Assembly (NCBI GenBank): GCA_018265615.1
Contig: JABLYX010000086.1
Coordinates: 1 to 16,527 of the forward strand
DNA length: 16,527 bases
Direction of reading: 5' to 3'
From: Lentisphaeria bacterium
Lineage (GTDB): Bacteria; Verrucomicrobiota; Lentisphaeria; Victivallales; Victivallaceae
The notes below the pieces were generated by a model. The model was given only the letters and a program-made list of their open reading frames with translations. It was not told where the DNA came from and made no database searches. Of the stretch, positions 6,466 through 13,038 are shown in pieces. Every line of letters starts with the position of its first letter. Within the stretch, counting starts at the first letter, position 1. The position numbers were made by a program, and so were the translations under genes.

Positions 6466-8013
6466 CTATCTGGCCGGTGAAAGAATGACGAATGCCGGGA
6501 GCCCGGGGATTTCGTAGCGGTCGAGGATGGCCTGCACCTGCGGATCCCCCGGTTTTTCCGCCTGGAACTTCACGACGACGTACCGTTTCAGGAGCTCCCG
6601 GACCTGCGGATCCGGAAAGACGTCGCGCTCCATCTCTTTGCAGTTCTTGCACCAGGTCGCCCAGAAATCGATCAGCACGGGCTTGCCGGTGCTGCGCGCT
6701 TCCGCGAGCTTCTGCTCCATCCGGGCGATCTCCTCGTCCGGGAAGAAGCTGCCGGGCAGCAGCGTGAAGCCGGTCCAGCCGTACCATGCGGCCGCGAGCA
6801 GGATGACGATGCCGAACACATATTTGACCGTCACCATGAAGCGCCCCGGCTTCGGCAGGACGCCGAACCCGGCTCCGGCCAGCGGCCACGGCAGCGCCAT
6901 GCCGATTCCGAGCAGGAAGGGCAGCCCGAGCGCGAAGTAGTTCCCGCCGTTGTAGAGTTCGGTCGAAAAAAGCAGCACGCCGATCACGACGGGCGCGACG
7001 CAGGCTCCGGCCAGCAGGGCCGCCACGGCGCCCATCACGAAGGCGATCACGGTTTTGCCGCCTTTGAGCTGCTTCGGGCTGACTTTGATTTTTCCTGAGA
7101 AATCGATGTTGAAAGCGCCGAACATCGCAGCCGCGAGGATCAGGAACACGGCCGCGATCACGAAGTTGAAGGTGCTCGATGAATTCAGTTCCCCGAACCT
7201 CGCGCCGGTCAGGATCACGACGACGCCGAGCAGCCCGTAGGCCGCCGCCATGCCGGTTCCGTACGCGAGTCCGCGCCGGAACCCGGCGGAGCGCCCCGCG
7301 CCGTCCGCGCCGATGATCGCGAGGTTCACCGGAATCATCGGCAGGACACAGGGCGTGAGGTTCAGCCCGAGCCCGCCGAGCAGCGTCAGGAGCAGCACGA
7401 GCCAGATGCCGGTGTCGGCGAACATCCCGCCGGAGCTTTGCGTGCCGGCGTTCCCGGTCGGCGCGAGGAACTCCCGGAACTGCGCCGCGTCCAGCAGCCC
7501 GACCGCCTTGCGTTCAAGCGTGAAGCCGTCGAGTCCGGAGCCCGGCGCTGCGCCCGCCTCGTGCGGTTTCGCCGGTTCTTCCGCCACGGCCGGGGCTCCG
7601 GCTATGGCGAGCGGGACCGTCTTCGGCATGAAGCAGAGCGCCGACTCCGTGCCGGAGGCCTTGCGGCACCCCTGATAACGGACGGAGCCGGAGAAGGGGG
7701 GCTCGCCCCTGAGCTTCCAGACCCATTTCCCGGCGGGATAGATTTTGACGTGGCCCATGAATTCGTCGTTGACATCCTCCGCCTGCGGGGCGGAAACGGT
7801 TGCGACGGCGCTGCCATCCCGCCCGGTGATGTTCAGCCGGAACGAGTTGTTCGCATAGAAATAGTGTCCCGGCGCGACCGTGACGGTCAGCTCCAGTTCG
7901 CTGCCGGAGGCGGAGGCGCTCCAGTCGAACGGCTGCGGCTTCGGTGCATCCGCCCCCCGCACGGCGCAGAGGAGCCCGAGCGTGAGCGCGCAGAGGAAAA
8001 ATTTTATTTTCAT
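6466..8013 (-). CDS. dsbD: DsbD-like thiol:disulfide interchange protein (cytochrome c biogenesis-type transmembrane reductase)
   Basis: Carries electrons from the cytoplasm across the inner membrane to periplasmic thiol proteins. The 515-aa protein shows all three DsbD parts. There is a signal peptide (1-20) and an N-terminal immunoglobulin-like domain with Cys116 and Cys127 (YQGC...ALC). The membrane domain of about eight helices (about 200-415) carries the paired cysteines Cys222 (TPCVLPMIP) and Cys338 (GACVAP). The C-terminal thioredoxin domain has WCKNC (Cys455, Cys458) and the cis-proline loop GLPAF (Pro506). The protein stops only nine residues after that proline, so the last strand and helix of the thioredoxin fold appear to be missing relative to E. 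coli DsbD. ATG 8013 lies 15 bp after the tandem-thioredoxin gene, so the two form an operon and that protein is the likely electron partner. Confidence 0.88.
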   Translation of the reverse strand: MKIKFFLCALTLGLLCAVRGADAPKPQPFDWSASASGSELELTVTVAPGHYFYANNSFRLNITGRDGSAVATVSAPQAEDVNDEFMGHVKIYPAGKWVWKLRGEPPFSGSVRYQGCRKASGTESALCFMPKTVPLAIAGAPAVAEEPAKPHEAGAAPGSGLDGFTLERKAVGLLDAAQFREFLAPTGNAGTQSSGGMFADTGIWLVLLLTLLGGLGLNLTPCVLPMIPVNLAIIGADGAGRSAGFRRGLAYGTGMAAAYGLLGVVVILTGARFGELNSSSTFNFVIAAVFLILAAAMFGAFNIDFSGKIKVSPKQLKGGKTVIAFVMGAVAALLAGACVAPVVIGVLLFSTELYNGGNYFALGLPFLLGIGMALPWPLAGAGFGVLPKPGRFMVTVKYVFGIVILLAAAWYGWTGFTLLPGSFFPDEEIARMEQKLAEARSTGKPVLIDFWATWCKNCKEMERDVFPDPQVRELLKRYVVVKFQAEKPGDPQVQAILDRYEIPGLPAFVILSPAR

Positions 8014-8028
8014 GATCCAGCCTGTGCG

Positions 8029-8868
8029 TTACTTTTTGTCGATGACCGCTTTCAGGGCCGCGATGTAAGCGGCGGCGTCTTTCGCGCCCGTGATTTCACC
8101 GAGCTTGTCGCCTTTCGGGTTCAGAACGAATGTGACGGGGAGGTCGGTGAAATTGTATTTCCGGATCAGCCCGGTATTCTGCTTTGCGATCGTGCGCGGA
8201 ATGCGGCTGCTGCGGGGAAAGTCGATGCAGAGGAGCACGGCTTTGCCGGCCGCGAATTCCTGCAGCGCCTTGCTTTCGAGCGTTCCGGTTTTGAATTTCG
8301 CGTCTTCGGGACTCCAGTCGGATGCGGTGAAAACCATCACGACCGGGAGTTTCTTCTCCGCTGCAAGCGTGAGCGCCTTGTCATAGTTGACCATCCAGCC
8401 GGCGGCGGGCTTGTAGTCCTCCTCCTTCATCGGGTTCAGCGCCTGCTTGAGCATATCGATGAAATCCGCCTGCCGGGAGTAGCCGAGGCGGTCGAGCTCA
8501 TTGCCTTCGGCGTCGACGAGGAGCATGGTCGGGAATCCCTCGACCTGATACTTCGCCTGCCACTGTTCATTCTGCAGTGCGAGGGCGGCGGGCAGCTCGT
8601 GCTCCTGCGGGAAGTCGAGGAACAGCAAAATCACCTTGCCCTTCACGAAATCGCGGAAGCGCTGGGTCTGAAGCACCTTGGCGGAGAACTCCTTGCAGAC
8701 CGGGCACCAGTCCGACCCCGTGAAATACGCGAATACCGGCAGGTTTTTCGCTTTCGCTTCGGCCAGGGCCGCTTTGGCGTCGGTGAACCACCCGCCGTCC
8801 GGCGGGTTGGCGCAGAGCATGGACAATGTGCCGAACAGGACGGCGAGTGCGATGATCAGTTTCTTCAT
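8029..8868 (-). CDS. Secreted tandem thioredoxin-fold protein, second active site degenerate
   Basis: A 279-aa exported protein: signal peptide MKKLIIALAVLFGTLSMLCA (1-20), then two thioredoxin-like domains. Domain 1 (about 22-145) has an intact redox motif WCPVC (Cys55, Cys58) and cis-proline GFPTML (Pro113). Domain 2 (about 155-279) repeats the same fold with matching landmarks (LPVVMVFTASDW, cis-proline DLPVTF Pro244), but the motif reads WSPED: both cysteines are lost (Ser186, Asp189). The first domain probably reduces or isomerises disulfides in the periplasm using electrons from the DsbD-like protein encoded 15 bp downstream. The second may be a substrate-binding or structural module. 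ATG 8868 is preceded by a strong AGGAGGA, and a good promoter lies upstream. The duplicated-domain reading is from my alignment by eye. Confidence 0.85.
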   Translation of the reverse strand: MKKLIIALAVLFGTLSMLCANPPDGGWFTDAKAALAEAKAKNLPVFAYFTGSDWCPVCKEFSAKVLQTQRFRDFVKGKVILLFLDFPQEHELPAALALQNEQWQAKYQVEGFPTMLLVDAEGNELDRLGYSRQADFIDMLKQALNPMKEEDYKPAAGWMVNYDKALTLAAEKKLPVVMVFTASDWSPEDAKFKTGTLESKALQEFAAGKAVLLCIDFPRSSRIPRTIAKQNTGLIRKYNFTDLPVTFVLNPKGDKLGEITGAKDAAAYIAALKAVIDKK

Positions 8869-8917
8869 GGCTTCCTCCTTCGTTTTTCACTCCGTACGCA
8901 ATTACGGAATACTGTTT

Positions 8918-8945
8918 ACCATATAATGTTTTTCTGAAAAGTCAA
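8918..8945 (-). promoter_or_regulatory. Promoter of the thioredoxin-dsbD operon
   Basis: Read on the minus strand: TTGACT (8940-8945), 16-nt spacer, TATGGT (8918-8923). Transcription would start near 8911, giving a leader of about 43 nt before ATG 8868. The same TTGACT box recurs in the two other strongest promoters of the window (14652-14657 and 15352-15357). Confidence 0.5.
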
Positions 8946-8953
8946 TCTCTCCG

Positions 8954-8982
8954 TTGCGCGATGCGGGGAAACGTGGTATATT
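8954..8982 (+). promoter_or_regulatory. Promoter of the PepD-type dipeptidase gene
   Basis: TTGCGC (8954-8959), 17-nt spacer, TATATT (8977-8982). The start point would be near 8989, followed by AAGGAG at 9002-9007 and ATG at 9016. It is back to back with the thioredoxin operon promoter. Confidence 0.5.
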
Positions 8983-9015
8983 TCCCGGGAACGGTATAAA
9001 GAAGGAGATTTTGCC

Positions 9016-10455
9016 ATGATGAACGATAACGCCTTTCCCGAACCCCGTCCGCTCTGGCGGATTTTCGATATGATCTGCAGGATCCCGCACCCCTCGGGGC
9101 ACGAAAAGGAGCTTGCGGAGCGGCTGTCGGCGTTTGCGCGGGAGCACGGCCTCGGTGTGCGCCGGGACTCTTACGGGAACCTCCGCATCGACCGCCCGGC
9201 TTCCCCGGGCTTCGAGGGGAGGCCGACGGTCATCCTGCAGGGGCATCTCGACATGGTGCCGCAGGCGGAGTCCGGCAATCCGTTCGATTTCACGAAGGAG
9301 CCGATTCCGACTGAGATCGAAGGGGGCTGGATGCGTTCCGCCGCCGGGACCACGCTCGGGGCGGACAACGGCGTCGGCGTCGCGGCGGCGCTCGCGCTGC
9401 TGACGGACGGAGGCTTCCGTTCCGGCCCGCTCGCGGCGGTTTTCACGCTCTCCGAGGAGGTCGGGCTGAACGGGGCGACGGCGCTCGACCCGGCATTCCT
9501 GAACGGGGATTACCTGCTGAATCTCGACTCCGAGGATGAGGGGGAGCTCTTTGTCGGCTGCGCCGGGGGCGCGCGGCTCGAAGCGGACCTGCCGGTCGAG
9601 TCCGAACCGGCTCCGGCCGGGACGGCCGGGGCGGTGCTCGAAGTGAAGGGGCTCGCCGGGGGCCACTCCGGCTGCAATATCGCGGACCGGCGCGGCAATG
9701 CGGTGCGCTTTCTCGGATTGGCGCTCGAGGCGGCGGAGGTGCTGCGCGCGGCTTCGATGCAGGGCGGTTCCCTCGACAATGCGATTCCGCGCGAGGCGAA
9801 AGCGGCCGTCGCGCTGGAGCCGGGGGAGCGGGACGGCGTCCGGAGGCGCCTGGCCGCGCTGGAGAAGGAGCTGCGTTCGGAGTACAACCTCCCGGTCGCG
9901 TTTTCCATCGCGCTTGCCGATGCGCCGCTTCCGGAGCGGGTCTGGACGGAGGCGTTTCAACGCCGTGCCGTGCGGGCGGCGGCGACGTGTCCGGACGGCG
10001 TGCTTGAGATGGATGCGCAGTTCGGCATTCCGCGCACGAGCACGAACCTCGCGGCGGTGCTGGAGCGCGACGGCTTTCTCGTCTTCCGCACAAGCCAGCG
10101 CAGCCTGGCGGACGATGAACGGCGCCGGGCGACCGCCCGCATCGCGGCTCATTTCGGGCAGGCGGGCGCCGTGACAAAGGTGGACAGCGAGTATCCGGGC
10201 TGGACGCCGGCTCCCGAATCGCAGCTCCTGCGGACGGCGTCGGCGCTCTACCGCGAGCTCTTCGGAACTCCGGCGCTCGTGAAGGTCATTCCGGCCGGGC
10301 TGGAGTGCGGCATCTTCGCGGGGAAGCGCCCGGGGCTCGATATGATTTCGTTCGGCCCGACGGTTCTCGACCCGCACAGCCCCTCGGAGCGGGTCGGGCT
10401 CGAGAGCGTCGAACGCTTCTACTCGTTCCTCGGCGCGCTGGTTTCGGCGCTGTAG
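9016..10455 (+). CDS. pepD: PepD-type aminoacyl-histidine (Xaa-His) dipeptidase, M20C metallopeptidase
   Basis: A cytoplasmic di-zinc peptidase that splits dipeptides such as Xaa-His (carnosine-type substrates). Its 479 residues match the usual PepD length. Metal and catalytic landmarks are in the family order: QGHLDMV (His77, catalytic Asp79), LGADNGVG (bridging Asp117), SEEVGLNGA (general base Glu147, Glu148), LDSED (Asp171), and the C-terminal ligand His454 in DPHSPSERV. The lid or dimerisation domain follows about residue 200 and includes GLAGGHSGCNI. ATG 9016 has AAGGAG 8 nt upstream; the following ATG at 9019 is a poorer fit. It is transcribed alone from its own promoter, divergently from the thioredoxin-dsbD operon. 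Exact substrate range within M20C is not visible. Confidence 0.92.
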   Translation: MMNDNAFPEPRPLWRIFDMICRIPHPSGHEKELAERLSAFAREHGLGVRRDSYGNLRIDRPASPGFEGRPTVILQGHLDMVPQAESGNPFDFTKEPIPTEIEGGWMRSAAGTTLGADNGVGVAAALALLTDGGFRSGPLAAVFTLSEEVGLNGATALDPAFLNGDYLLNLDSEDEGELFVGCAGGARLEADLPVESEPAPAGTAGAVLEVKGLAGGHSGCNIADRRGNAVRFLGLALEAAEVLRAASMQGGSLDNAIPREAKAAVALEPGERDGVRRRLAALEKELRSEYNLPVAFSIALADAPLPERVWTEAFQRRAVRAAATCPDGVLEMDAQFGIPRTSTNLAAVLERDGFLVFRTSQRSLADDERRRATARIAAHFGQAGAVTKVDSEYPGWTPAPESQLLRTASALYRELFGTPALVKVIPAGLECGIFAGKRPGLDMISFGPTVLDPHSPSERVGLESVERFYSFLGALVSAL

Positions 10456-10513
10456 GGCGGCCCGGTCCGTGCGGCAGTGTGCGCAAATAGGCTGAATTTT
10501 TTCGGCTTTCCGC

Positions 10514-10540
10514 TTGAAAAAGAGGGAGGCCGGGTATATT
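10514..10540 (+). promoter_or_regulatory. Candidate promoter of the zinc-ribbon protein gene
   Basis: TTGAAA (10514-10519), 15-nt spacer, TATATT (10535-10540). The -10 box has the same GGTATATT context as the dipeptidase promoter. The spacer is short; the register CTTGAA gives 16. Transcription would begin near 10547, at the first bases of the hairpin 10546-10561. Confidence 0.42.
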
Positions 10541-10545
10541 CTTAA

Positions 10546-10561
10546 CTCCTGAAAACAGGAG
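10546..10561 (+). promoter_or_regulatory. Hairpin that contains the ribosome-binding site, at the predicted mRNA 5' end
   Basis: CTCCTG (10546-10551), AAAA loop, CAGGAG (10556-10561): a perfect 6-bp stem whose 3' arm is the AGGAG that lies 7 nt before ATG 10569. If transcription starts near 10547, the stem-loop is the very 5' end of the mRNA. It could cap the mRNA against decay and limit ribosome access. Confidence 0.5.
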
Positions 10562-10568
10562 ATGGAAT

Positions 10569-10901
10569 ATGGCTGCATTCAAGTTCAGGTGTGTGTTCTG
10601 CCGGCAGAAGATCGAGGCGGAGGAGGAGTGGATCGGCATGTTCGCCGAATGCCCGGACTGCCATCGCCGGATCGAGATCCGCCGCGATGACGAATTCCTG
10701 CCGGAGCCGCCGAAGGCGCTTCCCGGCAAGGGGTGGCCGCCGAAGGCTCCGAACGCGCCCTCTTCGCTGCCGGAATCGGTTTCGCGCCCGGCAGCCGCGG
10801 AGGTTCCGCCCCCGCTTCCGCCGGAGGCGCCCCCGCCGTTGCCGAAGCCGTTCAAAATCGATCTGCCGAAGTGGGAGTTGCCGAAAGAGCCCGGCAAGTG
10901 A
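10569..10901 (+). CDS. Small zinc-ribbon protein with proline-rich tail
   Basis: A 110-residue protein of unknown function. The N-terminus holds two CxxC knuckles, Cys8/Cys11 (CVFC) and Cys28/Cys31 (CPDC), spaced as in a treble-clef or rubredoxin-like zinc ribbon. After about residue 43 it becomes low-complexity and proline-rich with repeated PPLPPE-type runs, and it ends KFKIDLPKWELPKEPGK-like without a membrane helix or signal peptide. It is therefore probably cytoplasmic, with the ribbon as a nucleic-acid or protein-binding knob and the tail extended. ATG 10569 has AGGAG 7 nt upstream inside a hairpin. It stands alone between the dipeptidase and the lipoprotein, with its own candidate promoter. 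I recognise no specific family, and the function should be treated as unassigned. Confidence 0.75.
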   Translation: MAAFKFRCVFCRQKIEAEEEWIGMFAECPDCHRRIEIRRDDEFLPEPPKALPGKGWPPKAPNAPSSLPESVSRPAAAEVPPPLPPEAPPPLPKPFKIDLPKWELPKEPGK

Positions 10902-10928
10902 GGCGGCAGGCGGATGCGGCCGGGCTTC

Positions 10929-10953
10929 CGGAGCGCTCCGCGGTTATGTTTTT
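10929..10953 (+). terminator. Weak candidate terminator after the zinc-ribbon gene
   Basis: The perfect palindrome CGGAGCGCTCCG (10929-10940) is followed by a T-rich stretch ending in TTTTT (10949-10953). The usable stem is only 4-5 bp and the T-run is 8 nt away, so this is tentative. The rest of 10902-11057 holds the next promoter. Confidence 0.3.
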
Positions 10954-10986
10954 GCAATTTAATACGCCGTTCCGGCCGGCGGGGAC

Positions 10987-11015
10987 TTGCGAAAACCGTC
11001 ATTCGCGCATAAATT
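10987..11015 (+). promoter_or_regulatory. Candidate promoter of the lipoprotein-murF-murE operon
   Basis: TTGCGA (10987-10992), 17-nt spacer, TAAATT (11010-11015), in a local AT-rich stretch about 45 nt before ATG 11058. The -35 resembles the dipeptidase promoter; the -10 is imperfect. Confidence 0.4.
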
Positions 11016-11057
11016 ATACATGCGTCGTAAACCCTTAACTTTTATGGAGTGAAATTC

Positions 11058-11651
11058 ATGCGTCGATTGATGCTTGCCCTGTTCGCCGTCTCCGCCGCGC
11101 TGTATTTCGGCGGCTGCGCCGATCCCGAAGTGATGTCCGAGATTCTTCAGCAGAAACAGGATCAGAAGATCTATACGCGGTACAACCTCTGGTACCTGAA
11201 TCCGGAGAAGATCAGCTGCCTGAATATCCAGCAGGGAACCTTTCTCCCGCTCGGCAGCGAGATCGAGCCGGTCGGGACCTCGCACAGCATGATCACCGGG
11301 AACAGCACCGTCACCTTCCGCGATATGACCGGGCGGAAGTATTCGATCGAATTCGACCCCGGTTACCGGCTCTGCACGCTGCGCGACTATATCGCGGCCA
11401 CGTTCACGACCGAGCCGCCGGAGGAGATGCTCAAAGAGATCCCCCCGGCCACGCTTGAGCGGATCAAGGCCGGGCAGGTCGTCGCGGGCATGAGCCGGCG
11501 CGATGTGCTGCTCGCCTACGGCCCCCCGCCGGCGGCGCGCACGCCGAATCTGCGCAATGAGACCTGGCTGTACTGGCTCACGCCTTCGGAGACGGCGCGC
11601 GTGATTTTCCGCGGGGACACGGTCCGCAACATTCTCAATATCAATGAGTGA
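11058..11651 (+). CDS. Lipoprotein with BamE/SmpA-OmlA-like C-terminal domain
   Basis: A 197-aa protein with a lipoprotein-type signal: MRR, hydrophobic core, then YFGGC with Cys20 as the probable lipidated residue. The middle part (about 30-125) is beta-rich and not recognised. The C-terminal stretch GQVVAGMSRRDVLLAYGPPPAARTPNLRNETWLYWL (about 140-175) matches the SmpA/OmlA pattern: a helix starting with GM[ST]xxxV, a GPP turn, and an aromatic strand. That fold occurs in BamE of the outer-membrane protein assembly machine and in unrelated lipoproteins, so a BAM role is only a possibility. ATG 11058 has GGAG 8 nt upstream; GTG 11049 has none. Its last 8 bases overlap murF, showing one operon and coupled translation, and tying it to envelope assembly. 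Confidence 0.72.
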   Translation: MRRLMLALFAVSAALYFGGCADPEVMSEILQQKQDQKIYTRYNLWYLNPEKISCLNIQQGTFLPLGSEIEPVGTSHSMITGNSTVTFRDMTGRKYSIEFDPGYRLCTLRDYIAATFTTEPPEEMLKEIPPATLERIKAGQVVAGMSRRDVLLAYGPPPAARTPNLRNETWLYWLTPSETARVIFRGDTVRNILNINE

Positions 11652-13020
11652 CGTTACGAGCGGTTTCGGAGCGGCGGAGCTGGCGGCCGCGACCGGCGGA
11701 TGCTGGGCGGCGGAGCCGGGGGCCCTCCGGGTCGACGGCGTATTCACCGATACGCGGCAGGACGGGCGGGGGCGGCTCTTTGTCGCGCTCGCCGGGGAAA
11801 ACTTCGACGCCCACGATTTTCTCGATGCGGCGCTTGCGGCCGGGAGCGCCGCACTCTGCATCGCGGAGTCGAAACGGGAGAGGATCCCGGCGGGGTGCCC
11901 GGTTCCGGTCCTGCTGACGGAAGATCCGCTCCGCGCCTACCAGGCGGTCGGCCGCATGCACAGGGAGCGGTTTCCGGAGCTGAAGCTCGCCGCCGTCACC
12001 GGCAGCGTCGGCAAAACCAGCGTAAAGGAGATGCTGCGCGCAATCTTCACCGCCTCCGCCGGGGAGGAGCATGTGCTCTACACGGCCGGAAATACGAACA
12101 ATCAGGTCGGTGTGCCGCAGAACCTGCTCCGGCTGACCCCGGCGCACCGCTACGCCGTGATCGAGATGGGGACCAACCATCACGGCGAAATCGAGCCGCT
12201 GAGCCGTTGTGCGCGGCCGCAGGCGGCGCTGGTCAATTCGATCGCCCCGTGCCACCTCGAATTCCTCGGGGATCTCGCCGGGGTCGCGCGTGAAAAGAGC
12301 CGGATCTTCTGCGGCCTTCCGCCGGACGGGACGGCTGTGATCCCGGCGGAGTGTCCTGCCGCCGATGTGCTGGCGCGGGCGGCGGCTCCGTACCGCGTGC
12401 TCCGTTTCGGCGGGGAGGCGGGCGATGTCCGGGCGCGCTATCTCGGCGGGAAGCTTGAAGGCAGCTCGTTCGAGCTGAGCTTTCCGGACGGCGGATGCTT
12501 TACGGTTGCATGGAGCCTCGCGGGGAGGCATCAGGCGCAGAATGCCGCCGCCGCCGCCGCCGTGGCGCTTGCCGCGGGCGTCGCTCCGGCGGTGATCGCG
12601 GAAGGGCTCGCGCGGACGGTCCTGCCCGGAATGCGCAGCCGGATCACCCGGCTTGACGGCGTGACCTACCTGAATGACGCGTACAATGCGAATCCGGGCA
12701 GCATGCGCGCGGCGTTCGAGCACCTCGCGGAGTTTGCGGAGCCTGCGCGGCTCATGCTGCTGCTCGGTGAGATGCGCGAACTCGGGGCGTGCTCGGAGAG
12801 CGAGCACCGCGGGATTCTCGCACTCGCCCGGCGGATGTTTCCCGGCGCGCGTATCGCGACGATCGGCGCAGCGTTCCGGTGCGCGGGCGCGGAGCACCAT
12901 TTTGAAACCGCGCCCGGGGCGCGGAGTTTTGTGACGGAAGCGCGTTCCGGCGACCTTGTGTTTGCGAAGGGGTCGCGCGGGATCGCCGTTGAAGAGGCGC
13001 TGCCGGAGGCGGCGCGCTGA
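11644..13020 (+). CDS. murF: UDP-N-acetylmuramoyl-tripeptide--D-alanyl-D-alanine ligase
   Basis: Adds D-Ala-D-Ala to UDP-MurNAc-tripeptide in the cytoplasm, the last soluble step of peptidoglycan precursor synthesis. The 458 residues show the Mur-ligase layout: N-terminal substrate domain, ATP-binding P-loop TGSVGKTS (119-126), the MurF-specific AGNTNNQVGVP (148-158), EMGTNHHGEI (174-183), GRHQAQNAAAAAAVAL (294-309) and DAYNANPGSM (345-354), then GEMRELG (375-381) in the C-terminal domain. ATG 11644 overlaps the lipoprotein stop by 8 bases and lacks an obvious ribosome site, so translational coupling is likely. murE follows 18 bp later. The order murF-murE is the reverse of the usual dcw cluster order. 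Confidence 0.93.
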   Translation: MSDVTSGFGAAELAAATGGCWAAEPGALRVDGVFTDTRQDGRGRLFVALAGENFDAHDFLDAALAAGSAALCIAESKRERIPAGCPVPVLLTEDPLRAYQAVGRMHRERFPELKLAAVTGSVGKTSVKEMLRAIFTASAGEEHVLYTAGNTNNQVGVPQNLLRLTPAHRYAVIEMGTNHHGEIEPLSRCARPQAALVNSIAPCHLEFLGDLAGVAREKSRIFCGLPPDGTAVIPAECPAADVLARAAAPYRVLRFGGEAGDVRARYLGGKLEGSSFELSFPDGGCFTVAWSLAGRHQAQNAAAAAAVALAAGVAPAVIAEGLARTVLPGMRSRITRLDGVTYLNDAYNANPGSMRAAFEHLAEFAEPARLMLLLGEMRELGACSESEHRGILALARRMFPGARIATIGAAFRCAGAEHHFETAPGARSFVTEARSGDLVFAKGSRGIAVEEALPEAAR

Positions 13021-13038
13021 AGCCGGAAAGGAGAATAT

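Noticed and set aside
5258..6889. 543-codon minus-strand frame across the sugar transferase and the DsbD-like end
   Set aside because: It spans two convincing genes on opposite strands and reads as arginine/histidine-rich low-complexity protein.
8902..10578. 558-codon minus-strand frame opposite the dipeptidase gene
   Set aside because: Shadow of the catalytic M20 gene; the composition is not protein-like.
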